Source: Dulcicalothrix desertica PCC 7102 (lineage in GTDB: Bacteria; Cyanobacteriota; Cyanobacteriia; Cyanobacteriales; Nostocaceae). Taken from it: a stretch of DNA of 64,000 nucleotides. Under the pieces are notes generated by a model. The model was given only the letters and a program-made list of their open reading frames with translations, did no database searches and had not been told where the DNA came from. The DNA is taken from NCBI RefSeq assembly GCF_003991905.1, contig NZ_RSCL01000028.1:1-64000 (forward strand). The letters are read 5' to 3'. Of this stretch, positions 34,415 to 44,552 are shown piece by piece. Numbering within the stretch: position 1 is the first letter of the stretch; every line of letters begins with the position of its first letter. The translations under genes and the position numbers were made by a program.

Positions 34415-34819
34415 TCAGGTATAAATAGAAACTATTTTAATACTTGACACCCGAAACATAGGTTTCGTTGGCTTCTCTGTTGTGACAAATTCTGAGGCAT
34501 TTACTGATAATGCAGCAGCAATATGTAACGCATCCATTGCGGCTAAACTATATTGACATCCAATGCTATAAGCATCTCGCATAACTTGTTCTAAATTGCT
34601 AGCCCAGTAGACAACATCATCAAAGAAAGTTTCATATACTTCAACTTCTGTTATCTTCTGATTATAAGTTGCTTTCGGTATGACCTCCAACTTCAAAAAC
34701 GCACTCGAAGCAAATTCTCTTTCATCATCTTCTAAAATAGCAAGAGCTTTTTCTGATGATTCTTTTATAGCACGTGCCGCAGTAATTAACACCCCGGAAT
34801 CAATAAAAGTTATCTTCAT
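34415..34819 (-). CDS. PIN-domain toxin (VapC-like)
   Basis: This 134-residue protein has the PIN nuclease layout: D7 in MKITFIDSGVL, an acidic residue in FLKLEVIP near 42-49, and SLAAMDALHIAAALSV near 91-106 with D96. VapC-type toxins cut tRNA or rRNA in the cytoplasm and are blocked by the partner antitoxin. The start ATG overlaps the antitoxin stop (ATGA), a typical toxin-antitoxin arrangement with the antitoxin first. Confidence 0.8.
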   Translation of the reverse strand: MKITFIDSGVLITAARAIKESSEKALAILEDDEREFASSAFLKLEVIPKATYNQKITEVEVYETFFDDVVYWASNLEQVMRDAYSIGCQYSLAAMDALHIAAALSVNASEFVTTEKPTKPMFRVSSIKIVSIYT

Positions 34820-35055
34820 TCGTTGTCTTGAAACCCACCACGACGACTAGCTACTTCTTTTTCAATCTCTTCTGGAGTTAATAACGGTTCTCCAGAAGCA
34901 ACTATTTTGGCACGTAATTTTCGCAAACGTTCTCCTAAAGGGGGTTTACTCGAAGAAGTTTTTAAATACAGAAATTCTACAAAGTCTTCCACTTGTTCTT
35001 GTTTATCTTTTGGAAGAGAACGCCATTTTGTCAATAAATTTTGCTCTGGACTCAT
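34816..35055 (-). CDS. Antitoxin of the PIN toxin
   Basis: This 79-residue protein starts MSPEQNLLTKWRSLPKDKQEQVEDFVEFL, a pattern seen in DUF2281-like antitoxins. The rest is basic and then disordered, as expected for the toxin-neutralising tail. The ATG at 35055 has AGGAGG 6 bases upstream, so it is preferred over the codon at 35061. It is first in the operon and overlaps the toxin gene by 4 bases. It probably represses its own promoter. Confidence 0.7.
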   Translation of the reverse strand: MSPEQNLLTKWRSLPKDKQEQVEDFVEFLYLKTSSSKPPLGERLRKLRAKIVASGEPLLTPEEIEKEVASRRGGFQDNE

Positions 35056-35140
35056 TAGCAACCTCCTACAGTTTTAGTAGTTTATATGTATTTTAATATC
35101 TATTTTGCTTTTATTTTACTAAGCTACAGTCATCTTAACA

Positions 35141-35207
35141 GGCGCCTCAGTAATTAATCTCATTGATGATAACTATCTTTACAATCGATTTGATTAATGT
35201 GCCACAT
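35141..35207. repeat. lysR promoter repeat, copy 2
   Basis: It matches copy 1 at 34313-34380 (for example TTTACAATCGATTTGATTAATG against TATACAATCAATTTAATTAATG). Its left end resembles a decayed lysR start (CAT then GATGA). It lies before the operon at 35264 and likely contains its LysR-binding site and promoter. Confidence 0.5.
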
Positions 35208-35263
35208 CTTGGTAAGTTTATGGTTAGCCATGAAGGGAGCTAGTCAAAATCGTAGGAGTTTCA

Positions 35264-36190
35264 ATGTCTACCTCACCAGAATTACCACCAATATTTGCAG
35301 AAACGCCAGTTATGGAGGTTCCAGCACGTCGAGTTGCTGAGTTTCCTGTCAGTACTTTTTTGGAAAGCATTGCTGTTGGAAAAGATAACACTCTGTTTGT
35401 TAGTAGTCATTATGATGGCAAAGTGTTTCGGATTAGTGCAGATGGTGTACCTGTTTTACACACAGCAATTGCTGGAAAAGCAACTGGGCTAGCTGTTAAA
35501 GAAGATGGTAGTTTATTACTTAGTGCTTGGGATAACCAAGATGTTCCCACTGTGTTTATAGTTTCTCCGCAAGGAAAAGCGGAGGTGTTAGTGACTCTGC
35601 CTGATGCGATTTTTTTAAATGGACTCACTTATATTAAAGATGATATTTACTTAATTGCTGACTCTTATCGCGGCGCCATTTGGAAATTGAATGTAGTTTC
35701 TAAAACAGTAGAGATTTGGTTGGAACATCCGATGTTGGCACGAAGTTCTTCTGGGAGTGTTTTTCCAGGAGTAAATGGATTGAAGATTTATGATAATGTT
35801 TTATACGCTTCGGTTACTGAAAAGATGCAATTAGTCAAGATTCCATTGCTATCTAATGGTCAACCTGGTACACCAGAGATATTTCTGCAAAATATCAATC
35901 TTGATGATTTTGCTTTTGATGTTGATGGTAATATATACAGTACTACTCATGTTTACAATAGCGTTGTGAAAATTACGCCAAGTGGCAGTATTACTACTAT
36001 CGCTCAAGCAGAACAAGGCATGATTGGTACTACTGCTTTAGCTTTTGGTCGAATTGAAGGTGAGCAAACTAAGGTATATGTTGTCACTAATGGTGGTATG
36101 TCGCTGCCACCTGCTACCGGAATTGAAAGTGGAAAAGTTGTATGTCTTGATGTTTCTTCCGTTGGTTTACCTTTGAAATTGCAACCGTAG
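35264..36190 (+). CDS. SMP-30/gluconolactonase-like beta-propeller protein
   Basis: This 308-residue protein consists of repeated beta-blades: VGKDNTLFVSSHYDGKVFRI, VKEDGSLLLSAWDN, LNGLTYIKDDIYLIADSYRGAIWKL and PGVNGLKIYDNVLYAS. These match the SMP-30/NHL-type propeller of lactonases and strictosidine-synthase-like proteins. No signal peptide is apparent. It opens a five-gene operon with gaps of 8-11 bases or overlaps. A ribosome-binding site GGAG lies 6 bases before the ATG. A lactone-opening step in a small oxidative pathway is possible. Confidence 0.75.
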   Translation: MSTSPELPPIFAETPVMEVPARRVAEFPVSTFLESIAVGKDNTLFVSSHYDGKVFRISADGVPVLHTAIAGKATGLAVKEDGSLLLSAWDNQDVPTVFIVSPQGKAEVLVTLPDAIFLNGLTYIKDDIYLIADSYRGAIWKLNVVSKTVEIWLEHPMLARSSSGSVFPGVNGLKIYDNVLYASVTEKMQLVKIPLLSNGQPGTPEIFLQNINLDDFAFDVDGNIYSTTHVYNSVVKITPSGSITTIAQAEQGMIGTTALAFGRIEGEQTKVYVVTNGGMSLPPATGIESGKVVCLDVSSVGLPLKLQP

Positions 36191-36198
36191 GTGGCGCC

Positions 36199-36771
36199 AT
36201 GATTTCAAATCCTAACGACCCACCAACAACTGTTGATATAATTCAGGAGGTAAAACCTGGTTGTGAAGAAGCTTTTGAAGATGTTTTGTTAGGATTAACG
36301 GAAGCTGCCAAAACGTTTGATGGACATTTAGGAGTGAATGTCTTTCGTCCCACAGATTCTACACACCCTGAATATCGAATTGTTTTTAAGTTTGACCATT
36401 TAAGTAGTTTACAACGCTGGGAAAATTCTGCAATTCGTAAAACTTGGTTACAGCGAGCAGAAAAATTAACGGTTGGTTCGCGCAAGATGCAAGTTTTAAC
36501 TGGTTTGGAAACTTGGTTTACTTTACCTAACCGAAGCGCGATTGTTCCACCACCCCGTTATAAGATGTTAGTTATCACCTGTATAGCAGCATTTCCAACG
36601 CTCAATATAATTAATTTTATTTTACAACCATTGTTAGTTATTCTTTCTCCACTACTTCGCAGTTTGATTGCAACGGTTGTGTTGTTATCTTTAATGACTT
36701 ATGTGGTTATGCCACGCATGACTAAATTATTTGCAGGATGGTTATATCCAACATCTAAAGGAAAATTATGA
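36199..36771 (+). CDS. Antibiotic-biosynthesis-monooxygenase-like membrane protein
   Basis: The N-terminal 100 or so residues of this 190-residue protein look like an ABM-type ferredoxin fold (DIIQEVKPGCEEAFEDVLLGL ... HPEYRIVFKFDHLSSLQRWENS). ABM proteins are small cofactor-free monooxygenases or related dimer modules. The C-terminus has two hydrophobic helices, about 125-143 and 150-170, so it is anchored in the membrane. The stop overlaps the next start (ATGA). Confidence 0.7.
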   Translation: MISNPNDPPTTVDIIQEVKPGCEEAFEDVLLGLTEAAKTFDGHLGVNVFRPTDSTHPEYRIVFKFDHLSSLQRWENSAIRKTWLQRAEKLTVGSRKMQVLTGLETWFTLPNRSAIVPPPRYKMLVITCIAAFPTLNIINFILQPLLVILSPLLRSLIATVVLLSLMTYVVMPRMTKLFAGWLYPTSKGKL

Positions 36772-37625
36772 CGATTCTTATTACTGGCGCCACTGGGAAT
36801 ATTGGTGGTGAGCTTATTCAACATTTGCTTCGTAAAAATGTTCCTATTCGTGGATTAGTTCGGGACTTGAAGAAAGGCGCCAAATTATCAGAACAGGATG
36901 TAGAGCTTGCTCAAGGAGATTTTTCACAACCTGAAAGTCTTAATGTTGCGCTACAAGGTATTGAAAAAGCATTTCTTGTATCTTCTAATTTACCAAATCA
37001 AGTTGAACTCGAATGCAATTTTATTGAAGCGGCAAAGTATGCAGGAGTAAAGCACATTGTCAAGCTTTCTGTTATGGGCGCCGGAGAGTTGCCTAGCACG
37101 TTTCAAAAATGGCATCGTGAGATCGAAGTGCAGTTAGAACAGTCAGGTATTGCATGGACACATCTTCAACCGAATATGTTAATGCAAAACATGCGATGGT
37201 TTGCAGAGACTATTGCCCAAAACGGCGCCTTTTATAATTGTGTTGGTGATGCTAAAATTTCTCACGTTGACGCACGCGATGTTGCGGCAGTTGCTGCGGT
37301 TTGCTTAACTGAAGCAGGACATGAAAACATTAGCTATGTTTTGACTGGCGATAAAGCAATTACATTTAACGAAGTTGCTGATATTTTGGGTAAAGCGTTA
37401 GGTTGGTCTGTGAACTACGTTGACCTTCCACCCGTAGATTTGAAAGCAGCACGACTTGCTAATGGCGAACCAGAATGGTATTTGGATGCTGAATTAGAAT
37501 TATGTGCCTGTTGGAAACAAGGTGCAGGCAGTGCTGTAAACGATACTATTGCTCAAATTACTAACAAAAAAGCAACTTCCTATGAGGAGTTTGCTCAATA
37601 TTATACTCAAACTATCTTAAATTAG
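36768..37625 (+). CDS. NmrA-like NAD(P)-binding protein
   Basis: This 285-residue Rossmann protein has the glycine motif ILITGATGNIGGELIQHLL at 3-21 and LVRDLKKGAKL, then FLVSSNLPNQVELECNFIEAAK. It fits the NmrA/atypical SDR group (SDR_a5), including quinone-reductase-like proteins that lack the YxxxK catalytic pair. It probably reduces or senses a small molecule with NADPH. It is central in the LysR-linked operon. Confidence 0.8.
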   Translation: MTILITGATGNIGGELIQHLLRKNVPIRGLVRDLKKGAKLSEQDVELAQGDFSQPESLNVALQGIEKAFLVSSNLPNQVELECNFIEAAKYAGVKHIVKLSVMGAGELPSTFQKWHREIEVQLEQSGIAWTHLQPNMLMQNMRWFAETIAQNGAFYNCVGDAKISHVDARDVAAVAAVCLTEAGHENISYVLTGDKAITFNEVADILGKALGWSVNYVDLPPVDLKAARLANGEPEWYLDAELELCACWKQGAGSAVNDTIAQITNKKATSYEEFAQYYTQTILN

Positions 37626-37634
37626 GAGCTATCT

Positions 37635-37940
37635 ATGATTGTTGAATATATTCGCTACAATTTACCATCTGGATTAAACACGCAATTTGAATCTGATTAT
37701 GCTGAAGCTGCTGAATTTTTGAAAGCATCTTCGGTTTGTTTAGGCTATGATTTGACGCATTGTGAAGAAGAACCTCAACGTTATATTCTGCGAATTCTTT
37801 GGACTTCTACAGAAGAACACCTTACTGTATTTCGTAATAGTGAAGAATTTAAAGGTTTCTTTGCTCTTGTTCAGCCTTATATTCCACAGATAGAAGAAAT
37901 GCAGCATTACAATCAAACTTCCATTGCTTTTGTAAAATAG
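37635..37940 (+). CDS. Small ABM-domain protein
   Basis: This 101-residue single-domain protein has the ABM pattern: VEYIRYNLPSGLNTQFESDY, then SVCLGYDLTHCEEEPQRYILRILW and a helix ending in EEFKGFFALV. Such proteins are dimeric cofactor-free monooxygenases. It is the second ABM protein in the operon, nine bases after the NmrA-like gene. Its substrate is unknown. Confidence 0.7.
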   Translation: MIVEYIRYNLPSGLNTQFESDYAEAAEFLKASSVCLGYDLTHCEEEPQRYILRILWTSTEEHLTVFRNSEEFKGFFALVQPYIPQIEEMQHYNQTSIAFVK

Positions 37941-37951
37941 GTAAAAATCAA

Positions 37952-38611
37952 ATGAAGCCACTTTGCATTATTGTTGGATTTGGGACAGGTGTTGGTTTAG
38001 GTGTTGCGCGCGCATTTGGTCAAGCGGGTTTTCAATTAGGATTAATTGCTCGGAATCCTTCTAAATATACTGGCGCCTTACAATCTTTAGAAGAAGCAGG
38101 TATTAACGCAACTTTTGAAGCTGCTGATGTGAGTAATGAAAAGTCGCTTACAGATGCTATCACTAAATTTCAGCAATCTCAAAAAGTAGAAGTATTAATT
38201 TACAATGTTGTATCTCCAAGATATGGTAAGCCTACTAGTTTAGATGCTGAACAAGTAGTGCAAGATTTTCGTATTAATGTTGTAGGCGCCTTGGTTGCTG
38301 CGAAAGCTGTTATACCAAATATGCTTTCTCAAGAACATGGCAGCATTTTATTTACAGGTGGCGGTTGGGCACATTACCCTTGGGATGAAGCTGCTTCTAT
38401 TAGTATTGGTAAAGCTGGACTGCGTAGTTTAGCATTTACACTATCACAAGAACTTGCTAATACTAATGTTCGTGTAGCTTTAGTTAGTATTATGGGTCAA
38501 GTTGCTCCTGATACTCCATTTGACCCTGATAAAATTGGTGGCGCCTTCTTAGCTATGCATCGTCAGCCAAAAGACGAATATCAAACAGAGATGTTGTTTA
38601 AAGGAGCTTAA
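37952..38611 (+). CDS. SDR-family protein with atypical active site
   Basis: This is a 219-residue short-chain dehydrogenase fold with GFGTGVGLGVARAF at 9-22 for NAD(P), DVSNEKSL near 66 and a NVV motif replacing NNAG. At the catalytic helix, where YxxxK is normal, it reads ISIGKAGLRSL. The tyrosine is therefore missing while the lysine remains. It may be inactive, or use another residue. It is the last gene of the operon. Confidence 0.75.
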   Translation: MKPLCIIVGFGTGVGLGVARAFGQAGFQLGLIARNPSKYTGALQSLEEAGINATFEAADVSNEKSLTDAITKFQQSQKVEVLIYNVVSPRYGKPTSLDAEQVVQDFRINVVGALVAAKAVIPNMLSQEHGSILFTGGGWAHYPWDEAASISIGKAGLRSLAFTLSQELANTNVRVALVSIMGQVAPDTPFDPDKIGGAFLAMHRQPKDEYQTEMLFKGA

Positions 38612-38642
38612 TTATACTGTAAAAGGGTAAAATCTAGACTTT

Positions 38643-38772
38643 TGTCGTGCCCAGGTAGAAGCATCTCTCTGGTCATGCTGAGGTACGAAGCATCTAAAAG
38701 GTTTTAATGTCATGCCCAGGTAGAAGCATCTCTCTGGTCATGCTGAGGTACGAAGCATCTAAAAGGTTTTAA
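38643..38772. repeat. 66-bp direct repeat, two copies
   Basis: Two nearly identical units of about 66 bases begin GTCATGCCCAGGTAGAAGC or GTCGTGCCC and include CATGCTGAGGTACGAAGC. The inner segment is the reverse complement of the 25-bp tandem unit at 39572-39696. Non-coding. Confidence 0.8.
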
Positions 38773-38815
38773 TTGTATTTAAAAGTAAAGTTATAACCCG
38801 TTTTCAGTACACCTT

Positions 38816-38986
38816 TTATTTAGCATCAATATTTTTCAATTTTGATAATGCTTCTTTCACAGCTTCACGGACATTATTATCTTCATCTTTTAGAAGTTGT
38901 GAAAGTGGCTCTATTGCTTTAATATCTCCAACCTCACCCAATGCCCAAACCGCCATTTTTTTAAGAGCATTAGTTAGTTCTGTCAT
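38816..38986 (-). CDS. Small HEAT-repeat protein
   Basis: This is a 56-residue protein of one to two HEAT-like helix pairs: MAVWALGEVGDIKAIEPLSQ then LKDEDNNVREAVKEAL. This pattern is known from phycobilisome lyase-type HEAT and many protein-protein adaptors. AGGAG lies a few bases before the ATG, and the start overlaps the stop of the upstream gene (ATGA), so it is translated with it. No catalytic role is expected. Confidence 0.6.
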   Translation of the reverse strand: MTELTNALKKMAVWALGEVGDIKAIEPLSQLLKDEDNNVREAVKEALSKLKNIDAK

Positions 38987-39480
38987 ATGTCTCCTACTCT
39001 CATTTTAGCAACGCTATAGAGTGATAAAAAATCATCTTTTACCTCTTTATCTATCAATTTTTGTTTATCGTGTAAATTTTTTAATTTATTCAATATAATA
39101 CTAACTATTTTAGAGGTATCTTGAGTTGCAAAGTTGGATAATTTTTCTATCATTAGCTGCATAACCTCGTTCAACATAAATAAATCAAAGTGCTGTACTT
39201 GCTTGTTTATATAATCTAATGCTTTTTCTTTATCTGTTTAAAATAATACATTTAATGCGGCAGTTTGTAAGTAATAATCGCCTTTTAAAGTAGACAAAAT
39301 TTCCCAACCCACAACAGAAGCTTGATTACTATCACGTGCAGATAGTTCTGCCAAGGCATAATTGGTAATATATAATTCATCGCATAAAGCAAGTTTTACC
39401 AACATATCCTCTGGTAAGTTAGTATACTCTATATCTGAAGCATCCATCAACATAAATAAGTCTAATTCATCAATTTTCAT
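38983..39480 (-). pseudogene. Gene interrupted by one in-frame stop
   Basis: One frame runs from the ATG at 39480 to the TGA at 38983 with a single TAA at 39238-39240. The parts read ...LQTAALNVLF, stop, TDKEKALDYINKQVQHFDLF and on to MRVGDI, in the same frame and with coding character on both sides. The full product would have about 164 residues. It is acidic, mostly helical and of unknown family. It may be an immunity-type protein. The lower half is coupled to the HEAT gene by ATGA. It is either a recent nonsense pseudogene or two pieces. Confidence 0.55.
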
Positions 39481-39571
39481 ATTTCAAGCTTTTGTGAGCT
39501 AGTCGGTGTAAATGATTACGTAAATATAATTAAAATTTTACTTGTAATAAGTATCAAAATCTTTAAGATGC

Positions 39572-39696
39572 TTCGTTCCTCAGCATGACATTATATTTCG
39601 TTCCTCAGCATGACATTATATTTCGTTCCTCAGCATGACATTATGCTTCGTTCCTCAGCATGACATTATATTTCGTTCCTCAGCATGACATTATAT
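39572..39696. repeat. 25-bp tandem repeat, five copies
   Basis: Five head-to-tail copies of TTCGTTCCTCAGCATGACAT plus TATAT or a near variant, starting at 39572, 39597, 39622, 39647 and 39672. The core is the reverse complement of part of the repeat at 38643-38772, so the two clusters face each other around the small genes. Confidence 0.9.
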
Positions 39697-39720
39697 TTTA
39701 TATTCGGTTGATTGCCTATG

Positions 39721-39750
39721 TGTAGAGACGTGACATGTCGCGTCTCTACA
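39721..39750. repeat. Palindrome, GTAGAGACG family
   Basis: A 30-bp near-perfect inverted repeat, TGTAGAGACG...CGTCTCTACA, 13 bases before the end of pgm. A terminator role is possible. Confidence 0.75.
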
Positions 39751-39762
39751 TGGGTTAAGGTA

Positions 39763-42131
<2,369 letters not shown>

Positions 42132-42545
42132 ATGTTAAAGCAATCTGTTGTATTTACTATACTGGCTACTATTTTTATTTCTGCTGTTGCAACTGCTCAA
42201 AGTTCTGGTCGTTCTGGTTATAGAGTGGTGGATGTAAAAAACTTTGTTGCTCAAAATCAGATTTTAAACTCAAATCCGAATCAAGTTGCGGTTAAGTTAT
42301 TTGCTGATGCTGAAGAAGCAGAGGGAAGAAAATCAGAAAATGTTGAAGTTAAGTACCCAATGCGCGATACAGCAGTAATTGTGATGACTAAAGAAGGTTT
42401 GGCAGATGATTCTGTTGCTGCTATACGACGAAGGGTTGAGATGCAACGCAGTCAAAACAAATGGCGGGTTGTTTGGGTTGGGGAGCAAAATAAGTGTGCA
42501 AGAGGAAAAGTAAGCCAAGTTTGGACTAGTAAGCTTTGTCCTTGA
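42132..42545 (+). CDS. Small secreted hypothetical protein
   Basis: From the ATG at 42132 the product has 137 residues. It begins with a clear signal peptide, LKQSVVFTILATIFISAVA, and a likely cleavage site at ATAQS. The mature part is about 110 residues, with a VVDVKNFVAQNQ segment and two C-terminal cysteines (NKCARGK and KLCP) that could form a disulfide bond. The latter part, NKWRVVWVGEQNKCARG, recalls small cyanobacterial periplasmic proteins. I do not know a function. The neighbours are not co-directional. Confidence 0.6.
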   Translation: MLKQSVVFTILATIFISAVATAQSSGRSGYRVVDVKNFVAQNQILNSNPNQVAVKLFADAEEAEGRKSENVEVKYPMRDTAVIVMTKEGLADDSVAAIRRRVEMQRSQNKWRVVWVGEQNKCARGKVSQVWTSKLCP

Positions 42546-42604
42546 TATTAATTACGGGCAAGGATGCCCGTTCCACAAGAGTTTAGAGATTTTTGCACTC
42601 AATT

Positions 42605-43420
42605 TTAGCGCGCTTCTTTATAAAGTTTTGTAGCAAGTTGTTTATCAGTTAATTGTTTGGCTATTGTACTTACGGTTTGTGTCCAAGCATGTTCTGGATA
42701 ACGTAGCGAGAAGATATCGCTGCTTGCTAGTTGGAACATTTCATCACATACTGGTAAAATTCCGGCGACAGTAGCATTATAGTTTTTTTGTACTTGATTT
42801 CGCAGTGCTTCTTGATTGATGCTTGGTAATACTTTATTGACGACTAAAAGCATTTTTGGGACTTCTAGTTTGCGTGCGACATCTATAGTTACTGCGGTTC
42901 CTTGATAGTCTTGTTTGTCGGGACGCAGGATGACTATTAGTATATCGGAGATAATTACTGAGAGCAGAGTTTCTTCGTTTATTCCTGGGTGGGTGTCTAT
43001 AAATAAGTAATCTAGTTTGAGTTGTTGGGTAAGATGACGAAACCCATCGTTAAGTAAACGTGCGTCGTATCCTTCACGTAAAATTTTGGATATTTCGTTG
43101 GTTTTTATGCTTGATGGGATTAAATATATTTTGCCTTTATTATTGCTGAACCAGCTAGTTTTTTGTCGAGTCGTAAAAACTGAGCTAACGTCGTAGGTAG
43201 CTGCTTCGAGTTTACATTTTCCCCACAAGTAATCATTGAGAGTGTATTTAATTTGGGTGTCATCTAAACCAAAGGGAATATGAATACCTGGAGATTGAAT
43301 GTCTGTATCTACTATACCAACACGGTAGCCAGCCCGCGCAATCATTGTTGCTAAGTTCGCGGTAATGTTTGATTTTCCTGTACCACCACGGAAAGAATGA
43401 ATTGATATAATTTTAGTCAT
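42605..43420 (-). CDS. MinD/ParA-like ATPase
   Basis: This is a P-loop ATPase of about 271 residues with the deviant Walker A SFRGGTGKSNITANLA near 7-22, the switch-like VDTDIQSPGIHIPF near 38-51, and DYLFIDTHPG near 134-143. MinD/ParA proteins position or activate membrane or nucleoid-bound partners by ATP-driven dimerisation. The start at 43420 precedes the P-loop. The longer frame to 43507 has an unrelated basic prefix. It is the last gene of a three-gene unit with the haem-HAMP protein and the UspA protein. Confidence 0.85.
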   Translation of the reverse strand: MTKIISIHSFRGGTGKSNITANLATMIARAGYRVGIVDTDIQSPGIHIPFGLDDTQIKYTLNDYLWGKCKLEAATYDVSSVFTTRQKTSWFSNNKGKIYLIPSSIKTNEISKILREGYDARLLNDGFRHLTQQLKLDYLFIDTHPGINEETLLSVIISDILIVILRPDKQDYQGTAVTIDVARKLEVPKMLLVVNKVLPSINQEALRNQVQKNYNATVAGILPVCDEMFQLASSDIFSLRYPEHAWTQTVSTIAKQLTDKQLATKLYKEAR

Positions 43421-43436
43421 TGTCCTGAGTCTCCTG

Positions 43437-44492
43437 TTATTTATCCCACTGATTACGAATTTCTTTTGCTGTTTTCTGAAGATTTTTAAAATAATCGCTT
43501 TCTTCAATCTCTGCTACTTCACGTTGGCGTTTGCTATGGTTTATTTCAACTTGTAATTGTTGCAGCTGTTGTGTTAATTGTTGTTCACGCAGGTAAATTT
43601 CATGCATCATTTTTTGAAATACTCTTCCTAAGTATCCAAACTCATCAGTGCGTTTGGCTATTTTAGTCAGTGCTGAACGCTCTTGTGCCCAAATTTCGCT
43701 TTTCATTGCTGCATCTTGAGTCATTTGTGAAGCAAGTTGAGCCATTGGTTTTAAAGGTTGAATTACTCTCCATTTAAGTAAATAATTAATACAGACTATA
43801 ACTAATGCAAAAATGATGATAAATATACCAACGAACATTAAAAGTGCTTTGTGCGCGTTTTCAAATAATTCGCTGGCAGGTACATAAATTATCTGTGTGC
43901 CAATAATTTGATTGAGTTTCCATCCATATCCATTTTTAGTACCGTACAGATGAACGTGACTTTTCGGCGCCATTTCTGGTGTAGAATGACATTTTAAGCA
44001 GGTGGGGCTATTAACGGTTAGTGGTTGTGCGCTGTAAAATAATTGTTCACCCTTTACAGACCTAAACCCAGAGAAGTTTTTAGTATCTCTGTTTTGTTCA
44101 AACTTTTCGACTAAATTAGCTTCAAATAGATCAGCTTTATCATGAGGGTTTGTAGGGTTTAACGCTGCATCCTTATATATTAAGTCTTTATATTTCCAAT
44201 CTTGCTTAAACCGCTCAAAAACTCTTCTCCCACTCAAACTTGGGACAGTTTCGGGAAAAAAACGCGATTCTGGATTCGTCACCGAAGCTAGCAACGGTGC
44301 AATGTCATTACTGGTATAACTTTTAACGGCGTTGACTAATTGCATCGCCAACTGTGCGCGGTAGGTCATTTCGATTTGAGCCTTGTTCTCCAGGGCTTTC
44401 GATAACGACAAACCACCAATAAAAATCCCAATAACGAAGATTATTGATAATATGAGTGTAAATTGAGACGCGAGATTTAAACGACGTACCAT
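43437..44492 (-). CDS. Membrane haem sensor, DUF3365 (Tll0287-like) with HAMP
   Basis: This protein of about 351 residues has an N-terminal membrane helix (about 11-32) and a Tll0287-like extracytoplasmic domain with one c-type haem site, CLKCH at 165-169. A second membrane helix follows at about 221-244, then a HAMP linker and a C-terminal coiled coil rich in Q (about 300-350). It has no kinase or cyclase domain, so the signal must pass to a partner. The MinD-like ATPase encoded 16 bases downstream is the obvious candidate. A redox or gas-sensing role is inference. Confidence 0.8.
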   Translation of the reverse strand: MVRRLNLASQFTLILSIIFVIGIFIGGLSLSKALENKAQIEMTYRAQLAMQLVNAVKSYTSNDIAPLLASVTNPESRFFPETVPSLSGRRVFERFKQDWKYKDLIYKDAALNPTNPHDKADLFEANLVEKFEQNRDTKNFSGFRSVKGEQLFYSAQPLTVNSPTCLKCHSTPEMAPKSHVHLYGTKNGYGWKLNQIIGTQIIYVPASELFENAHKALLMFVGIFIIIFALVIVCINYLLKWRVIQPLKPMAQLASQMTQDAAMKSEIWAQERSALTKIAKRTDEFGYLGRVFQKMMHEIYLREQQLTQQLQQLQVEINHSKRQREVAEIEESDYFKNLQKTAKEIRNQWDK

Positions 44493-44552
44493 TTTGTTTA
44501 GTACCAACTGTCTGTAATATCTCTATATCCGGCGCCTCATAACTTATGCAAT

